Shown here: positions 24,781-32,388 of the stretch, piece by piece
How positions within the stretch are numbered: the stretch's first letter is position 1
How the letters are laid out: every line of letters begins with the position of its first letter
Origin: Nodosilinea sp. LEGE 06152
Lineage (GTDB): Bacteria > Cyanobacteriota > Cyanobacteriia > Phormidesmidales > Phormidesmidaceae
Length of the DNA: 42,705 nt
Direction of reading: 5' to 3'
NCBI RefSeq assembly: GCF_015207525.1
Contig: NZ_JADEWR010000006.1
Location: forward strand, 1 to 42,705
Notes under the pieces: generated by a model
The model's database searches: none
What the model saw: the letters and a program-made list of their open reading frames with translations, nothing else
Told to the model about the DNA's origin: nothing
Translations under genes and position numbers: made by a program

Positions 24781-24921
24781 CGTTGACCTTTAGACAGGTG
24801 CTACAGTTCTTATTGTCTTAGACCGGTCCTCAAGCCGTTAGGGTTAAGTCCCCCTAACTCACCTGGGTGTATTCACCCAACCTGGGAGGCCGTACATAAT
24901 TTTCAAACACTGGCCTCAGAG

Positions 24922-26034
24922 ATGTCACCAGAGACCCCTCGCCCCTCTTTTGAATATTCCCTGGCGGCTTATCAATATTCCCTGCCGTCAGAAAAGATCG
25001 CCCAAACCCCCGTCACCCCTCGGGATTCGTCTCGTTTACTGGTGGTCGATGACCCCACTACCCACCGCCACCGCCACTTCCGTGACCTACCTACTCTGCT
25101 GCAGCCGGGCGATCTGCTCGTTCTCAACGACACGCGCGTCATTCCTGCCCGCCTGGTGGGGTACAAGCCCAGCGGTGCCCAGGTCGAAGTATTTTTACTC
25201 GAAGACCAGGGCGACAATCATTGGCTGGCCCTGGTGCGCCCCGGTCGCCGCCTTAAACCAGGGGCCACCGTACACTTTGGCCCCAACCCCGATCGGCCCG
25301 ACCTGGTGGCCCAGGTGCTATCCACCGATCTCGACACCAACGGTCGCCTGCTGAAATTTGAGCACTCTGGTAAAGAGTCCCTCTTCGCCCTATTTGAGCG
25401 CTTGGGGGAAGTTCCCCTACCGCCCTATATCACCGATACAGCAGCGTCGCCTGACCAGTACCAGACCGTCTATGCCGAAGCCCCTGGGGCGGTGGCGGCC
25501 CCCACGGCGGGGCTGCACTTTACTCCCGAGCTTTTCGAGCGGCTGGAGGAGATGGGGGTGGGGCGATCGCGCATTACCCTCCACGTCGGTGTCGGTACCT
25601 TTCGCCCGGTGGAGACCGAGAACATTCTCGACCACAAAATGCACGGCGAATGGATTGATGTCTCGGCGGAAACCGTAGCGCAGATCAACGCCACCAAAGC
25701 CCAAGGCGGGCGCGTAATTGCTGTGGGAACGACGGTGGTGCGTGCTCTGGAGGGCGCGGCCCAGGGCGGCGAACTGCAACCCTACCAGGGCAAGGTAAAC
25801 CTGTTTATCTATCCTGGTTACCAGTACCAGGTAATCGATGGGTTAATTACCAACTTTCATCTGCCGGGGTCTAGCCTGCTGATGCTGGTCAGCGCCCTGA
25901 TCGGGCGAGAGCGGCTGCTGGCGCTCTACGAAACCGCCATTGAGCAGGACTATCGCTTTTATTCCTTCGGCGATGCCATGCTAATTTTGCCCGCAGCGAC
26001 CGTCAACAGCGAGATTACTAGCTCAAAGCAGTAG
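24922..26034 (+). CDS. queA: S-adenosylmethionine:tRNA ribosyltransferase-isomerase QueA
   Basis: A 370-aa QueA, which transfers and isomerises the ribosyl group of SAM onto 7-aminomethyl-7-deazaguanine in tRNA to form epoxyqueuosine. The N-terminal pattern [40 protein letters not shown] and [16 protein letters not shown] are diagnostic. Length is slightly above average because of about 10 extra N-terminal residues, with [11 protein letters not shown] showing a small repeat. The ATG at 24922 is accepted although the upstream ribosome binding site is not strong. The substrate is tRNA with GUN anticodons. Confidence 0.96.
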   Translation: MSPETPRPSFEYSLAAYQYSLPSEKIAQTPVTPRDSSRLLVVDDPTTHRHRHFRDLPTLLQPGDLLVLNDTRVIPARLVGYKPSGAQVEVFLLEDQGDNHWLALVRPGRRLKPGATVHFGPNPDRPDLVAQVLSTDLDTNGRLLKFEHSGKESLFALFERLGEVPLPPYITDTAASPDQYQTVYAEAPGAVAAPTAGLHFTPELFERLEEMGVGRSRITLHVGVGTFRPVETENILDHKMHGEWIDVSAETVAQINATKAQGGRVIAVGTTVVRALEGAAQGGELQPYQGKVNLFIYPGYQYQVIDGLITNFHLPGSSLLMLVSALIGRERLLALYETAIEQDYRFYSFGDAMLILPAATVNSEITSSKQ

Positions 26035-26100
26035 GGGCTTTCCCGCGCTATTGCAGCAGGTGATTTAGTTAAGACACTTTAACAGGCGGAATCCTCTGCT

Positions 26101-26124
26101 AGGGGCATTGCATGCAATGCCCCT
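26101..26124. repeat. 24-bp perfect palindrome between convergent genes
   Basis: AGGGGCATTGCA and its reverse complement meet without a loop (central TGCA). It lies between queA (+) and the J-domain gene (-) in a 208-nt gap. It probably works as a bidirectional hairpin terminator, or is one of the interspersed GGGGCA...TGCCCC repeats common in cyanobacteria. Nothing else was recognised in this gap. Confidence 0.7.
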
Positions 26125-26242
26125 CCGTTGAACTTGTCCTAAGTCAATGGACGTTTGCAGTAGAGCCCGCATTAAAGACTGAATGCCTTCTGTGGAGCGC
26201 CAAAATATCTTGTGGTGCAGATACCCGGTCCCTTGATCGAGC

Positions 26243-27397
26243 TTAGTCGTGGATCGAGCCATCGGGCATGATTGCCCCGGTGAGAATGGTGCCCGTGAGC
26301 TTGACCATGGTGCGGCCCCCCACGGCTACCTTCGCGCCGCTGAGGTCGGCCCCGCTGAGGTCGGCCCCGCTAAAGTCTGCGCCGATTAGGTCAGCTTCGC
26401 GCAGGTTGGCATGGCTAAGGTCGGCCTGCAGCAGGTTGGCGCGAAACAGCTTGGCCTTGCTGAGGTTGGCCCGGTTGAGGTTGACCTTGTGCAAAAAAGC
26501 ATCGCTGAGGTCGGCCCCGCTCAGGTTGGCTTCGCTGAGGTTGCGGCCCCCAAAGTCTTTTTCGCGCAGGTTGGCCCCGCTCATGTCAGTGCCGCTGAGG
26601 TCAGGGCTCTGGCGCGATCGGTGGGTGCTAGCCGCCCCGTTGCGGGTGTGGGCGTTATAGCTGTTGTAGGCGTCGTTGGGCTTGGGGCTGGGTGAACCGT
26701 TGGCTGCTGCGCTGCTGCTACCCGCTGTGCTGCCGGTGGAACTGGTCTGGCTTTGGCCGCTGGAACTGCTGCTGGCGCTGGTGGCTTTGTTGCCTCCTAC
26801 CCCCGCTGCTGCATCGCGCCGCTGACGGTAGGTCTGCGACTGGTCAGTGCCGGAGGCTGTGGAACCACTGGTGTTGGTGCTGTGGTTGCTTTGATCGGTG
26901 CCACCGTTACTCTGGCCAGTCCCTTGGCCAGTGCCGTAGTAGCTGCCGCCGTAGGTGCTGCGCTGGTAGCGGTAGTAGCGATTGTGAGAGGTCGATCGCT
27001 GCTCATCGTCAGGATCGTCGCTGGCGTTTTGGGATCGGGTGCTGCCGTAGCCTTTGTTGGTGTAGCCACTGCCGTAGGCCGAGCGATAGTCGCTGGTGCC
27101 GTAGCCTGCCGTGGAGGCCTTATAGCTACTGCTGGCGGTGCCGTAGCGGCTAGCCGAGCTGGTGCTGCGACCATTGCGGCTGTGCGATCGCAGCAAATCG
27201 CGTGCGTGGTTCAGCGCCTTGATCTTGTCCTGGGCCTTTTGGTACAGCCGCTCGTTATCTTGGGGAATGCGATCGGGGTGCCAGACAAACACCAGATCTT
27301 TATAAGCCTGGTTGATTTCCTCCAGGGAGGCACCAGGCTCTAGCTCCAGAATTCGATAGGCGTTGTCCAGCTCACGCATGTAGAGACCATCTCGCAT
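26243..27397 (-). CDS. J-domain protein with C-terminal pentapeptide repeats
   Basis: A 384-aa protein in three parts. Residues 11-75 form a J domain with the HPD motif at 40-42 (VWHPDR), the signature for stimulating Hsp70 ATPase. Residues about 75-265 are a low-complexity Ser/Thr/Gly/Asn/Tyr-rich linker. Residues about 265-384 contain pentapeptide repeats of the A(D/N)LxX type (ANLSGADLSDAFL and similar), which form a right-handed quadrilateral beta helix. This architecture occurs in cyanobacteria and suggests a client- or surface-binding co-chaperone. No strong Shine-Dalgarno precedes the ATG; an internal ATG at residue 7 is an alternative. Confidence 0.88.
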   Translation of the reverse strand: MRDGLYMRELDNAYRILELEPGASLEEINQAYKDLVFVWHPDRIPQDNERLYQKAQDKIKALNHARDLLRSHSRNGRSTSSASRYGTASSSYKASTAGYGTSDYRSAYGSGYTNKGYGSTRSQNASDDPDDEQRSTSHNRYYRYQRSTYGGSYYGTGQGTGQSNGGTDQSNHSTNTSGSTASGTDQSQTYRQRRDAAAGVGGNKATSASSSSSGQSQTSSTGSTAGSSSAAANGSPSPKPNDAYNSYNAHTRNGAASTHRSRQSPDLSGTDMSGANLREKDFGGRNLSEANLSGADLSDAFLHKVNLNRANLSKAKLFRANLLQADLSHANLREADLIGADFSGADLSGADLSGAKVAVGGRTMVKLTGTILTGAIMPDGSIHD

Positions 27398-27580
27398 AGG
27401 GTGCTGAGGCCGGTGCTCAACTCATAACATTTTAGGCGGCTTCCCCCCAGAGCGTAAGACCTGGGCTGTTATCTACCGTTTTGCTTAACGCCTTAGAGCG
27501 CAAATCCAGCTCAAATCGCCTGGTTCTTCAAAGGAAATTGGGGGATCGGCGCAGCTTAATATACATACATTAAGTTCAGC

Positions 27581-27625
27581 GGGTCTCTCAGCCAGTCTTG
27601 AGAGACCCCTGGTTAACAGGAGGAA
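27581..27625 (+). promoter_or_regulatory. leader stem-loop and ribosome binding site of the CSP41-type gene
   Basis: GGGTCTCTCA (27581-27590) and TGAGAGACCC (27599-27608) form a perfect 10-bp stem with an 8-nt loop, ending 23 nt before the ATG at 27632. The strong Shine-Dalgarno AGGAGG follows, in AACAGGAGGAAG. The position inside the 5' leader fits RNA stability or translational control. Confidence 0.65.
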
Positions 27626-27631
27626 GAGGCA

Positions 27632-28564
27632 ATGCGCGTATTGGTCATGGGTGGCACCCGGTTTATCGGGGTGTATTTAACCAAGCTGTTGATCGAGCAG
27701 GGCCACGAGGTGGTGCTGTTTAACCGGGGCAACCACCCTGCCCCTGTAGAGGGGGTGCCAACGATTGTGGGCGATCGCACCGATGCCGACAGCCTCAAAA
27801 CCCAGCTGGCGGGCGAAACTTTCGACGCCATCTTCGATAATAACGGGCGCGAGCTGAGCGACACCCAGCCCCTGGTAGAACTATTTGGGGATAAGCTCCA
27901 GCACTTCGTCTACGTCAGCTCTGCCGGGGTCTACCTCAAGTCTGACCAGATGCCCCACATTGAAGGCGATGCGGTGGATCCTAAAAGCCGCCACAAGGGC
28001 AAGTTTGAAACTGAAGCGTATCTGCAAGAGCAAGGGGTGCCCTTCACTTCGGTGCGCCCGGTCTACATCTACGGCCCGCAGAACTATAACCCCCTCGAAG
28101 CCTGGTTCTTTGACCGGGTGGTGCGCGATCGCCCCATTCCTATCCCTGGTAACGGCATGCACCTTACCCAGCTGGGCCATGTGCAAGACCTGGCGGCAGC
28201 GATGGCGGCGGTATTGGGCAACGAAACCGCGATCGGCCAAATTTACAATATCTCTGGTGAGAAGGCCGTCACCTTTGATGGGCTGGCCCGCGCCTGTGCC
28301 ATAGCGGCAGGTAAGGATCCCGATAGCCTCAAAATCGTCCACTACGACCCCAAAGCCTTTGACTTTGGCAAAGCCAAGGCGTTCCCGATGCGAGTGCAGC
28401 ATTTCTTTACCGCGATCGACAAGGCGCAGGCCGAGCTGGGCTGGGCACCCACCTACGACCTGGTCACCGGGCTAAAGGATTCGTTCCAAAACGACTACCT
28501 GGCTACTGATAAGGACAAAGCCGCGATCGATTTTGCCCTGGACGATCAAATTCTGGCCGGATAA
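27632..28564 (+). CDS. NAD-dependent epimerase/dehydratase family, CSP41b-like
   Basis: A 310-aa short-chain dehydrogenase-like protein of the extended type. The Rossmann start GGTRFIGVYL replaces the classical GxxGxxG. The segment VYVSSAGVYLKS carries the usual Ser; the following Tyr is displaced, and RPVYIYGPQNYNPLEAWFFDRV is typical of the chloroplast stem-loop binding protein CSP41b group. Plant CSP41 proteins bind and cleave RNA stem-loops and aid chloroplast rRNA and mRNA stability; cyanobacterial homologues are usually annotated only as epimerases. AGGAGG supports the start, and a leader hairpin lies just upstream. Monocistronic by context. Confidence 0.88.
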   Translation: MRVLVMGGTRFIGVYLTKLLIEQGHEVVLFNRGNHPAPVEGVPTIVGDRTDADSLKTQLAGETFDAIFDNNGRELSDTQPLVELFGDKLQHFVYVSSAGVYLKSDQMPHIEGDAVDPKSRHKGKFETEAYLQEQGVPFTSVRPVYIYGPQNYNPLEAWFFDRVVRDRPIPIPGNGMHLTQLGHVQDLAAAMAAVLGNETAIGQIYNISGEKAVTFDGLARACAIAAGKDPDSLKIVHYDPKAFDFGKAKAFPMRVQHFFTAIDKAQAELGWAPTYDLVTGLKDSFQNDYLATDKDKAAIDFALDDQILAG

Positions 28565-28585
28565 ACCTCACACCATCCCCTGGTA

Positions 28586-28717
28586 GGGTGGGCACTGCCC
28601 ACCTTCTACCTTGCGATTAGCAGGTAAAGCCTATGGTTATGGCGAGATCATGGCTATGAACAGCCGACTATAGGCCTAAGGCTATAGCCAGGGTTAAAAG
28701 GTGGGCAGTGCCCACCC
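28586..28717. mobile_element. 132-bp MITE-like element with 20-bp terminal inverted repeats
   Basis: The two ends carry the identical 20-mer GGGTGGGCACTGCCCACCTT in opposite orientation (28586-28605 and 28698-28717). Each end is itself nearly palindromic (GGTGGGCA-TGCCCACC). No ORF fits inside and no target-site duplication is evident. The end sequence belongs to a widespread cyanobacterial repeat family; a diverged copy occurs at 42358-42374. It could also be two independent repeat copies. Confidence 0.55.
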
Positions 28718-28762
28718 CACGCGTGACTGGGTGATAATGGGGTAGTAGCTATTCTTGAGGCT

Positions 28763-29014
28763 ATGACTACCAGCAATGATCGCCTAGACCGCATTGAGGC
28801 CTTAGTCGAAAAGAATGCCGCCGCAATTGATAAGAATGCCGTAGCGATCGACAAGCTGACAGATGATATCGGTCGCTTTAACGATCGCCTAGATACCTAT
28901 GAAAAGGGCATGCGCTGGGTTGTGCAGCTGGCCTTCGCTCTTCTGATCTCGGCAACGGTGGCACTGATTATTAATGCTGCGGCCTTTTTGGTGAAGCTGG
29001 TGTTGCCTAGCTAA
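28763..29014 (+). CDS. small coiled-coil membrane protein, 83 aa
   Basis: An 83-aa protein with an N-terminal heptad pattern (RLDRIEALVEKNAAAIDKNA, then a KNAVAIDKLTDDI repeat) and a C-terminal membrane helix (about residues 55-80, WVVQLAFALLISATVALII). It may be a tail-anchored coiled-coil protein. The function is unknown. It follows the MITE-like element by 45 nt, and no strong ribosome binding site is seen. Confidence 0.7.
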   Translation: MTTSNDRLDRIEALVEKNAAAIDKNAVAIDKLTDDIGRFNDRLDTYEKGMRWVVQLAFALLISATVALIINAAAFLVKLVLPS

Positions 29015-29169
29015 GCACAGCTATCGTAGCTACCGTCCTCTAGGCCATTACCCAGTTTTGATGGTGACGAGTCTATCTATCGGTAGAATCTCTAACCCCT
29101 GTTCAGACAAGGGTGCTCGGTTCTGTTTACGATGAAACTTGGCCCTTGTTGACTCGTTGGCTAACCCCC

Positions 29170-30720
29170 ATGGCTGCACGCCCCGATATTCTCTTTCTTG
29201 TGCTCGATACCCAGCGGGCCGACCGCCTCTCCTGCTACGGCTACGACAAGCCAACCTCGCCGAATTTGGATGCGATCGCAGCCAACTCCACCCGCTTTAC
29301 CCAAGCCGTCGCCGCCGCCCAGTGGACTGTGCCCTCCCACGCCTCAATGTTCACGGGCCTGTACCCCTCCGAGCACACTATGGTGCAGTCGTACTCGGTC
29401 CTGCCCCAGGATTTGCCGACTCTGGCCGAACGGCTAGAGGCCAGCGGCTACTACACCGCCGGATTCTGCAACAATCCTCTAGTAGGTGTCATCAACAACG
29501 GGCTGCGGCGGGGGTTCACCAGCTTCCTCAACTACAGCGGCTTGCTCACCTCCAAGCCCAACCAGGCAGGCAGCCGTCCCGATTTAGTCAGCCGCTACCG
29601 TCAGTGGTTTAAGGGCAAGGTCGCCACATTCCTCAATCGCATTCAGGACGCTTTTGCCCGATCCGATGCGCTTTTAGCCCTTAGCTTTACACCGCTGATG
29701 GTGCCCCTGTGGCAAACGGCTCTAAGCTTTAAGGGCAACACCCAGAAGTCTTTGGAAGACACCGCCAATCTACTGATCAACCGGACTGGAGTAAAGGCCG
29801 ACCAGCCCATCTTCACCTTTGTGAACCTGATGGGCACCCACATGCCCTACCACCCGCCCCGCCGCTACATCGAGCAGTTTGCCCCCCACGTTCTGGCCGA
29901 TCGCCAGGCCCAAACTTTTTTGCAGCGCTTCAACGGCGATGTCTACGGCTGGCTGGCTCCCCTGACGGGCGCACTGGACGAGCAGCAAAAGCAAACCCTC
30001 GACGGCATGTACGACGCCGAGGTCGCCTACCAGGATGCGCTGCTGGGGCAGTTCTTCGATCGCCTCCAAACATCTGGCCAGCTCGACAACACCCTGGTGA
30101 TTATCTGCGCCGACCACGGCGAGCACCTGGGTGAAAAGCAGTACATGGGCCACAGCCTCTCGATCTACAACGAGCTGGTGCGCGTACCGCTGATCATCCG
30201 CGATCCCCAAAATCGACTGGAGCAGGGTTCGGTTGTAGAGGCTGTCGTTTCGACCCGCCGCCTATTCCACACGGTGCTGGCCGCCGCAGGCATCGCCAAC
30301 GAGAAGGAGCTAGCGCTAGATCTGACTCACAGTCAGGGCACGCCCAACGAGCGGGACTACGTGTTTGCCGAGGCGATTCCGCCGCAGAATGTGGTCAACC
30401 TGATGCAGAAACGCCAGCCGGAGTTGGTCAAGACGATGGGGTGCGATCGCGTCCGTCGCGCCGTCTGGATGGGGCAGCACAAGCTGATCGAAACCGAAGG
30501 CTCCGAGGCTGAACTCTACGACGTGCTCGAAGACCCCACCGAAGCCCTCGACCTCAGCGCCATCCTGCCTGAAAATGTGGAGGTGCTGCAAGACTGCCTG
30601 CAAGCCTTTGCCGATCGCTCTGACCAACACCTTGCCCAGGCCGCTATCACCCGCGCCACCGACTACGATGACCCCGAAGTTCGCCGCCGCCTCGAAGAAC
30701 TAGGCTACCTGGAGGATTAA
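29170..30720 (+). CDS. sulfatase/alkaline phosphatase-superfamily enzyme with Thr at the nucleophile position
   Basis: A 516-aa protein with the sulfatase fold: ILFLVLDTQRADRLSCYGY near the N-terminus, WTVPSHASMFTGLYPSEHT at the nucleophile turn, and ICADHGEHLGE for metal binding. Classical sulfatases need C/S-x-P-x-R for formylglycine; here the turn reads T-V-P-S-H with Thr53 in place of Cys. A formylglycine sulfatase is therefore unlikely, and a Thr-nucleophile phosphotransferase or phosphodiesterase as in LtaS-like enzymes is plausible. There is no obvious signal peptide. The ATG at 29170 is preferred to a GTG at 29113. An antitoxin gene starts at the very next base after the stop. Confidence 0.85.
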   Translation: MAARPDILFLVLDTQRADRLSCYGYDKPTSPNLDAIAANSTRFTQAVAAAQWTVPSHASMFTGLYPSEHTMVQSYSVLPQDLPTLAERLEASGYYTAGFCNNPLVGVINNGLRRGFTSFLNYSGLLTSKPNQAGSRPDLVSRYRQWFKGKVATFLNRIQDAFARSDALLALSFTPLMVPLWQTALSFKGNTQKSLEDTANLLINRTGVKADQPIFTFVNLMGTHMPYHPPRRYIEQFAPHVLADRQAQTFLQRFNGDVYGWLAPLTGALDEQQKQTLDGMYDAEVAYQDALLGQFFDRLQTSGQLDNTLVIICADHGEHLGEKQYMGHSLSIYNELVRVPLIIRDPQNRLEQGSVVEAVVSTRRLFHTVLAAAGIANEKELALDLTHSQGTPNERDYVFAEAIPPQNVVNLMQKRQPELVKTMGCDRVRRAVWMGQHKLIETEGSEAELYDVLEDPTEALDLSAILPENVEVLQDCLQAFADRSDQHLAQAAITRATDYDDPEVRRRLEELGYLED

Positions 30721-30951
30721 ATGACCGAAACCGCCGAAAAACTGAAGTTGGAACTGGCCCAACTGTCGGTACAGGATCGGGCAGAGTTAGCCTATTTTCT
30801 GATTCACTCTCTCGATGACGAAAGCGACGGTGATGTGGAAAGCGCCTGGGAAAGTGAGTTAGACCAGAGAATGAACTCGATTGAGAATGGCACTGCCGTG
30901 GGCGAATCAGCTAGCCAGGTAATTGCCAACCTGCGAGCAAAATACTCGTGA
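30721..30951 (+). CDS. putative addiction module antitoxin (PF09720/TIGR02574-like)
   Basis: A 76-aa acidic protein (LKLELAQLSVQDRAELAYFL, ESDGDVESAWESELDQRM) that matches the Unstab_antitox/TIGR02574 addiction-module type. Such proteins are unstable partners of ParE/RelE toxins. Its ATG directly follows the sulfatase stop, and its TGA overlaps the toxin GTG by 4 nt. The order antitoxin-toxin is typical. Confidence 0.85.
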   Translation: MTETAEKLKLELAQLSVQDRAELAYFLIHSLDDESDGDVESAWESELDQRMNSIENGTAVGESASQVIANLRAKYS

Positions 30952-31250
30952 AACCGCTTGTGCTTCACAGCGAGGCAATTGCAGAACTAGACGGAGCCGT
31001 TGCCTATTATCAAGATCAGCGATCGGGACTGGGACTTGATTTTTTGTTCACCGTTGAACGGGCCTTTAGCAAAATTCAGCAGCATCCAGAGTTGGGCACT
31101 CCCTACAAAATTCGAGGGCTGCGTCGCTTTGTACTCCAACAGTTTCCATTTCTCATTTTCTATGCAGAGCTGGAAGCCTGCACTTGGATTGTCGCGATCG
31201 CTCACAGCAAGCGCAAACCCGACTACTGGCGCAAGCGACAGATAGAATAA
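30948..31250 (+). CDS. ParE/RelE-family toxin
   Basis: A 100-aa protein of the ParE/RelE plasmid-stabilisation fold (EAIAELDGAVAYYQDQRSGLG, FSKIQQHPELGTPY, RRFVLQQFPFLIFY, AHSKRKPDYWR). ParE members inhibit gyrase, and RelE members cut mRNA on the ribosome; the sequence alone does not separate them, but the C-terminal SKRKPDYWR fits ParE-type annotation. The GTG start overlaps the antitoxin stop (GTGA). The pair is linked to the sulfatase-like gene by direct abutment. Confidence 0.87.
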   Translation: MKPLVLHSEAIAELDGAVAYYQDQRSGLGLDFLFTVERAFSKIQQHPELGTPYKIRGLRRFVLQQFPFLIFYAELEACTWIVAIAHSKRKPDYWRKRQIE

Positions 31251-31254
31251 TGCT

Positions 31255-31287
31255 GCCTACCCATCCACCCGCCTACCCATTCACTCC
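31255..31287 (+). repeat. short C-rich repeat before lgt
   Basis: Two units beginning GCCTACCCAT (31255 and 31271, period 16) fill the gap between the toxin gene and the lgt start codon. The sequence style matches the tract at 1217-1285, and no Shine-Dalgarno is visible. Confidence 0.6.
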
Positions 31288-32115
31288 ATGTACCCCCCCG
31301 TTTCCCCGATCATCTTTGAGCTTGGCCCCTTTGCCCTGCGGTGGTACGGGCTGCTGATGTTAGCGGCGATTCTCACGGCGGCGACGGTGGCCGGACGCTA
31401 CGTGGCCCGCCAGGGCGAAGACCCCGACAACCTCTGGGATATGCTGTTCTGGATTTTGATTCCGGGGTTTCTGGGGGCGCGGCTCTACTATGTGTTCATT
31501 CAATCGCCCCGAGGGCCCGAGGGGCTGGGCTACTATCTGCAAAACCCTGGGCAGATTTTGCAGATCTGGGGCGGCGGCATTCACATTTTTGGCGGGTTTA
31601 TCTTCGGGGCGATTGCCCTCTTTCTCTTCGCCCGCATTCGCAGGCTCAACCCCCTGCCCTACCTCGACGGCATTGCCCTAGGGCTGCCGCTGGCTCAAGC
31701 CATTGGCCGCTGGGGTAACTTCATCAACCAAGAACTCTACGGACCGCCCACGACCATGCCTTGGGGGCTGCGAATTGATGCTCAACACCGAATTGCTCCC
31801 TACAATAACCTGGCTCAATATCCCGATTCCACTCGGTTTCATCCGCTGTTTCTCTACGAGTCGCTGTGGAATTTTCTTGGATTTGCAGTGTTGTTTTGGC
31901 TGTCGCGCCGGTTTGAGAAGCAGCTCAAGCCGGGGGATCTGGCCCTCGGCTACTTAATTTGGTATCCGCTGGGGCGATTTTTCATTGAGTTTCTGCGCAC
32001 GGATTCGTGGTTTTTCCCCGGTACGCCGTTTAATGTGGTGCATGTGCTGTCGGCAGGGGCGATCGCCATCTCAGCCTTTGTCCTCTACCGCCGCCACCGC
32101 CGAATCGCCACCTAA
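31288..32115 (+). CDS. lgt: prolipoprotein diacylglyceryl transferase Lgt
   Basis: A 275-aa polytopic protein that transfers diacylglycerol from phosphatidylglycerol to the lipobox Cys of prolipoproteins in the inner membrane. The key signature QAIGRWGNFINQELYG is present, as are the N-terminal FALRWYGLLM and the WGGGIHIFGGFIFG segment. About seven membrane helices are expected. The C-terminal HVLSAGAIAISAF helix is intact. The ATG follows a C-rich repeat. Confidence 0.95.
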   Translation: MYPPVSPIIFELGPFALRWYGLLMLAAILTAATVAGRYVARQGEDPDNLWDMLFWILIPGFLGARLYYVFIQSPRGPEGLGYYLQNPGQILQIWGGGIHIFGGFIFGAIALFLFARIRRLNPLPYLDGIALGLPLAQAIGRWGNFINQELYGPPTTMPWGLRIDAQHRIAPYNNLAQYPDSTRFHPLFLYESLWNFLGFAVLFWLSRRFEKQLKPGDLALGYLIWYPLGRFFIEFLRTDSWFFPGTPFNVVHVLSAGAIAISAFVLYRRHRRIAT

Positions 32116-32252
32116 ATCTGCGCCTCTAACTTCTCCAGCGCCTGGGAAGTCCCCACCTGCCACGATCGCTTCACCGTCGTCGCAATCCGTTCTGCCAAAG
32201 GCAGCCCAGGAAATGTGGGGCTTTCTTCGGCGGCGATATAGCGGTCTTGTCC
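32112..32252 (-). pseudogene. possible C-terminal remnant of a Uma2-like gene
   Basis: A minus-strand frame reads without stops after a TGA (32253-32255) through GQDRYIAAEESPTFPGLPLA to ALEKLEAQI and a TAG. The ESPTFPGLPLAERI stretch looks like natural protein and resembles Uma2/DUF820 C-termini, but no start codon or N-terminal half was found. Its stop overlaps the end of lgt. A chance frame is possible. Confidence 0.3.
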
Positions 32253-32388
32253 TCACCCCAATTTCCCAGACTGTTCTCCGATCGCTACAATGGGAGAGTT
32301 GAGTATTTGTCGAGTTCAAAGGGTTTAAGTTCCTAGGGTCGCCAGTACTTTGAACCCTGACCTTTACCCTTTCGCCAAAGAATTAGCC

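Noticed and set aside
26065..26262. 65-codon minus-strand frame after the J-domain gene
   Set aside because: It overlaps the J-domain gene end and the 24-bp palindrome and has no family resemblance.
26268..26660. Repetitive plus-strand frames over the J-domain/pentapeptide gene
   Set aside because: They are shadows of the pentapeptide and low-complexity coding region, which make repeat-like protein in every frame.
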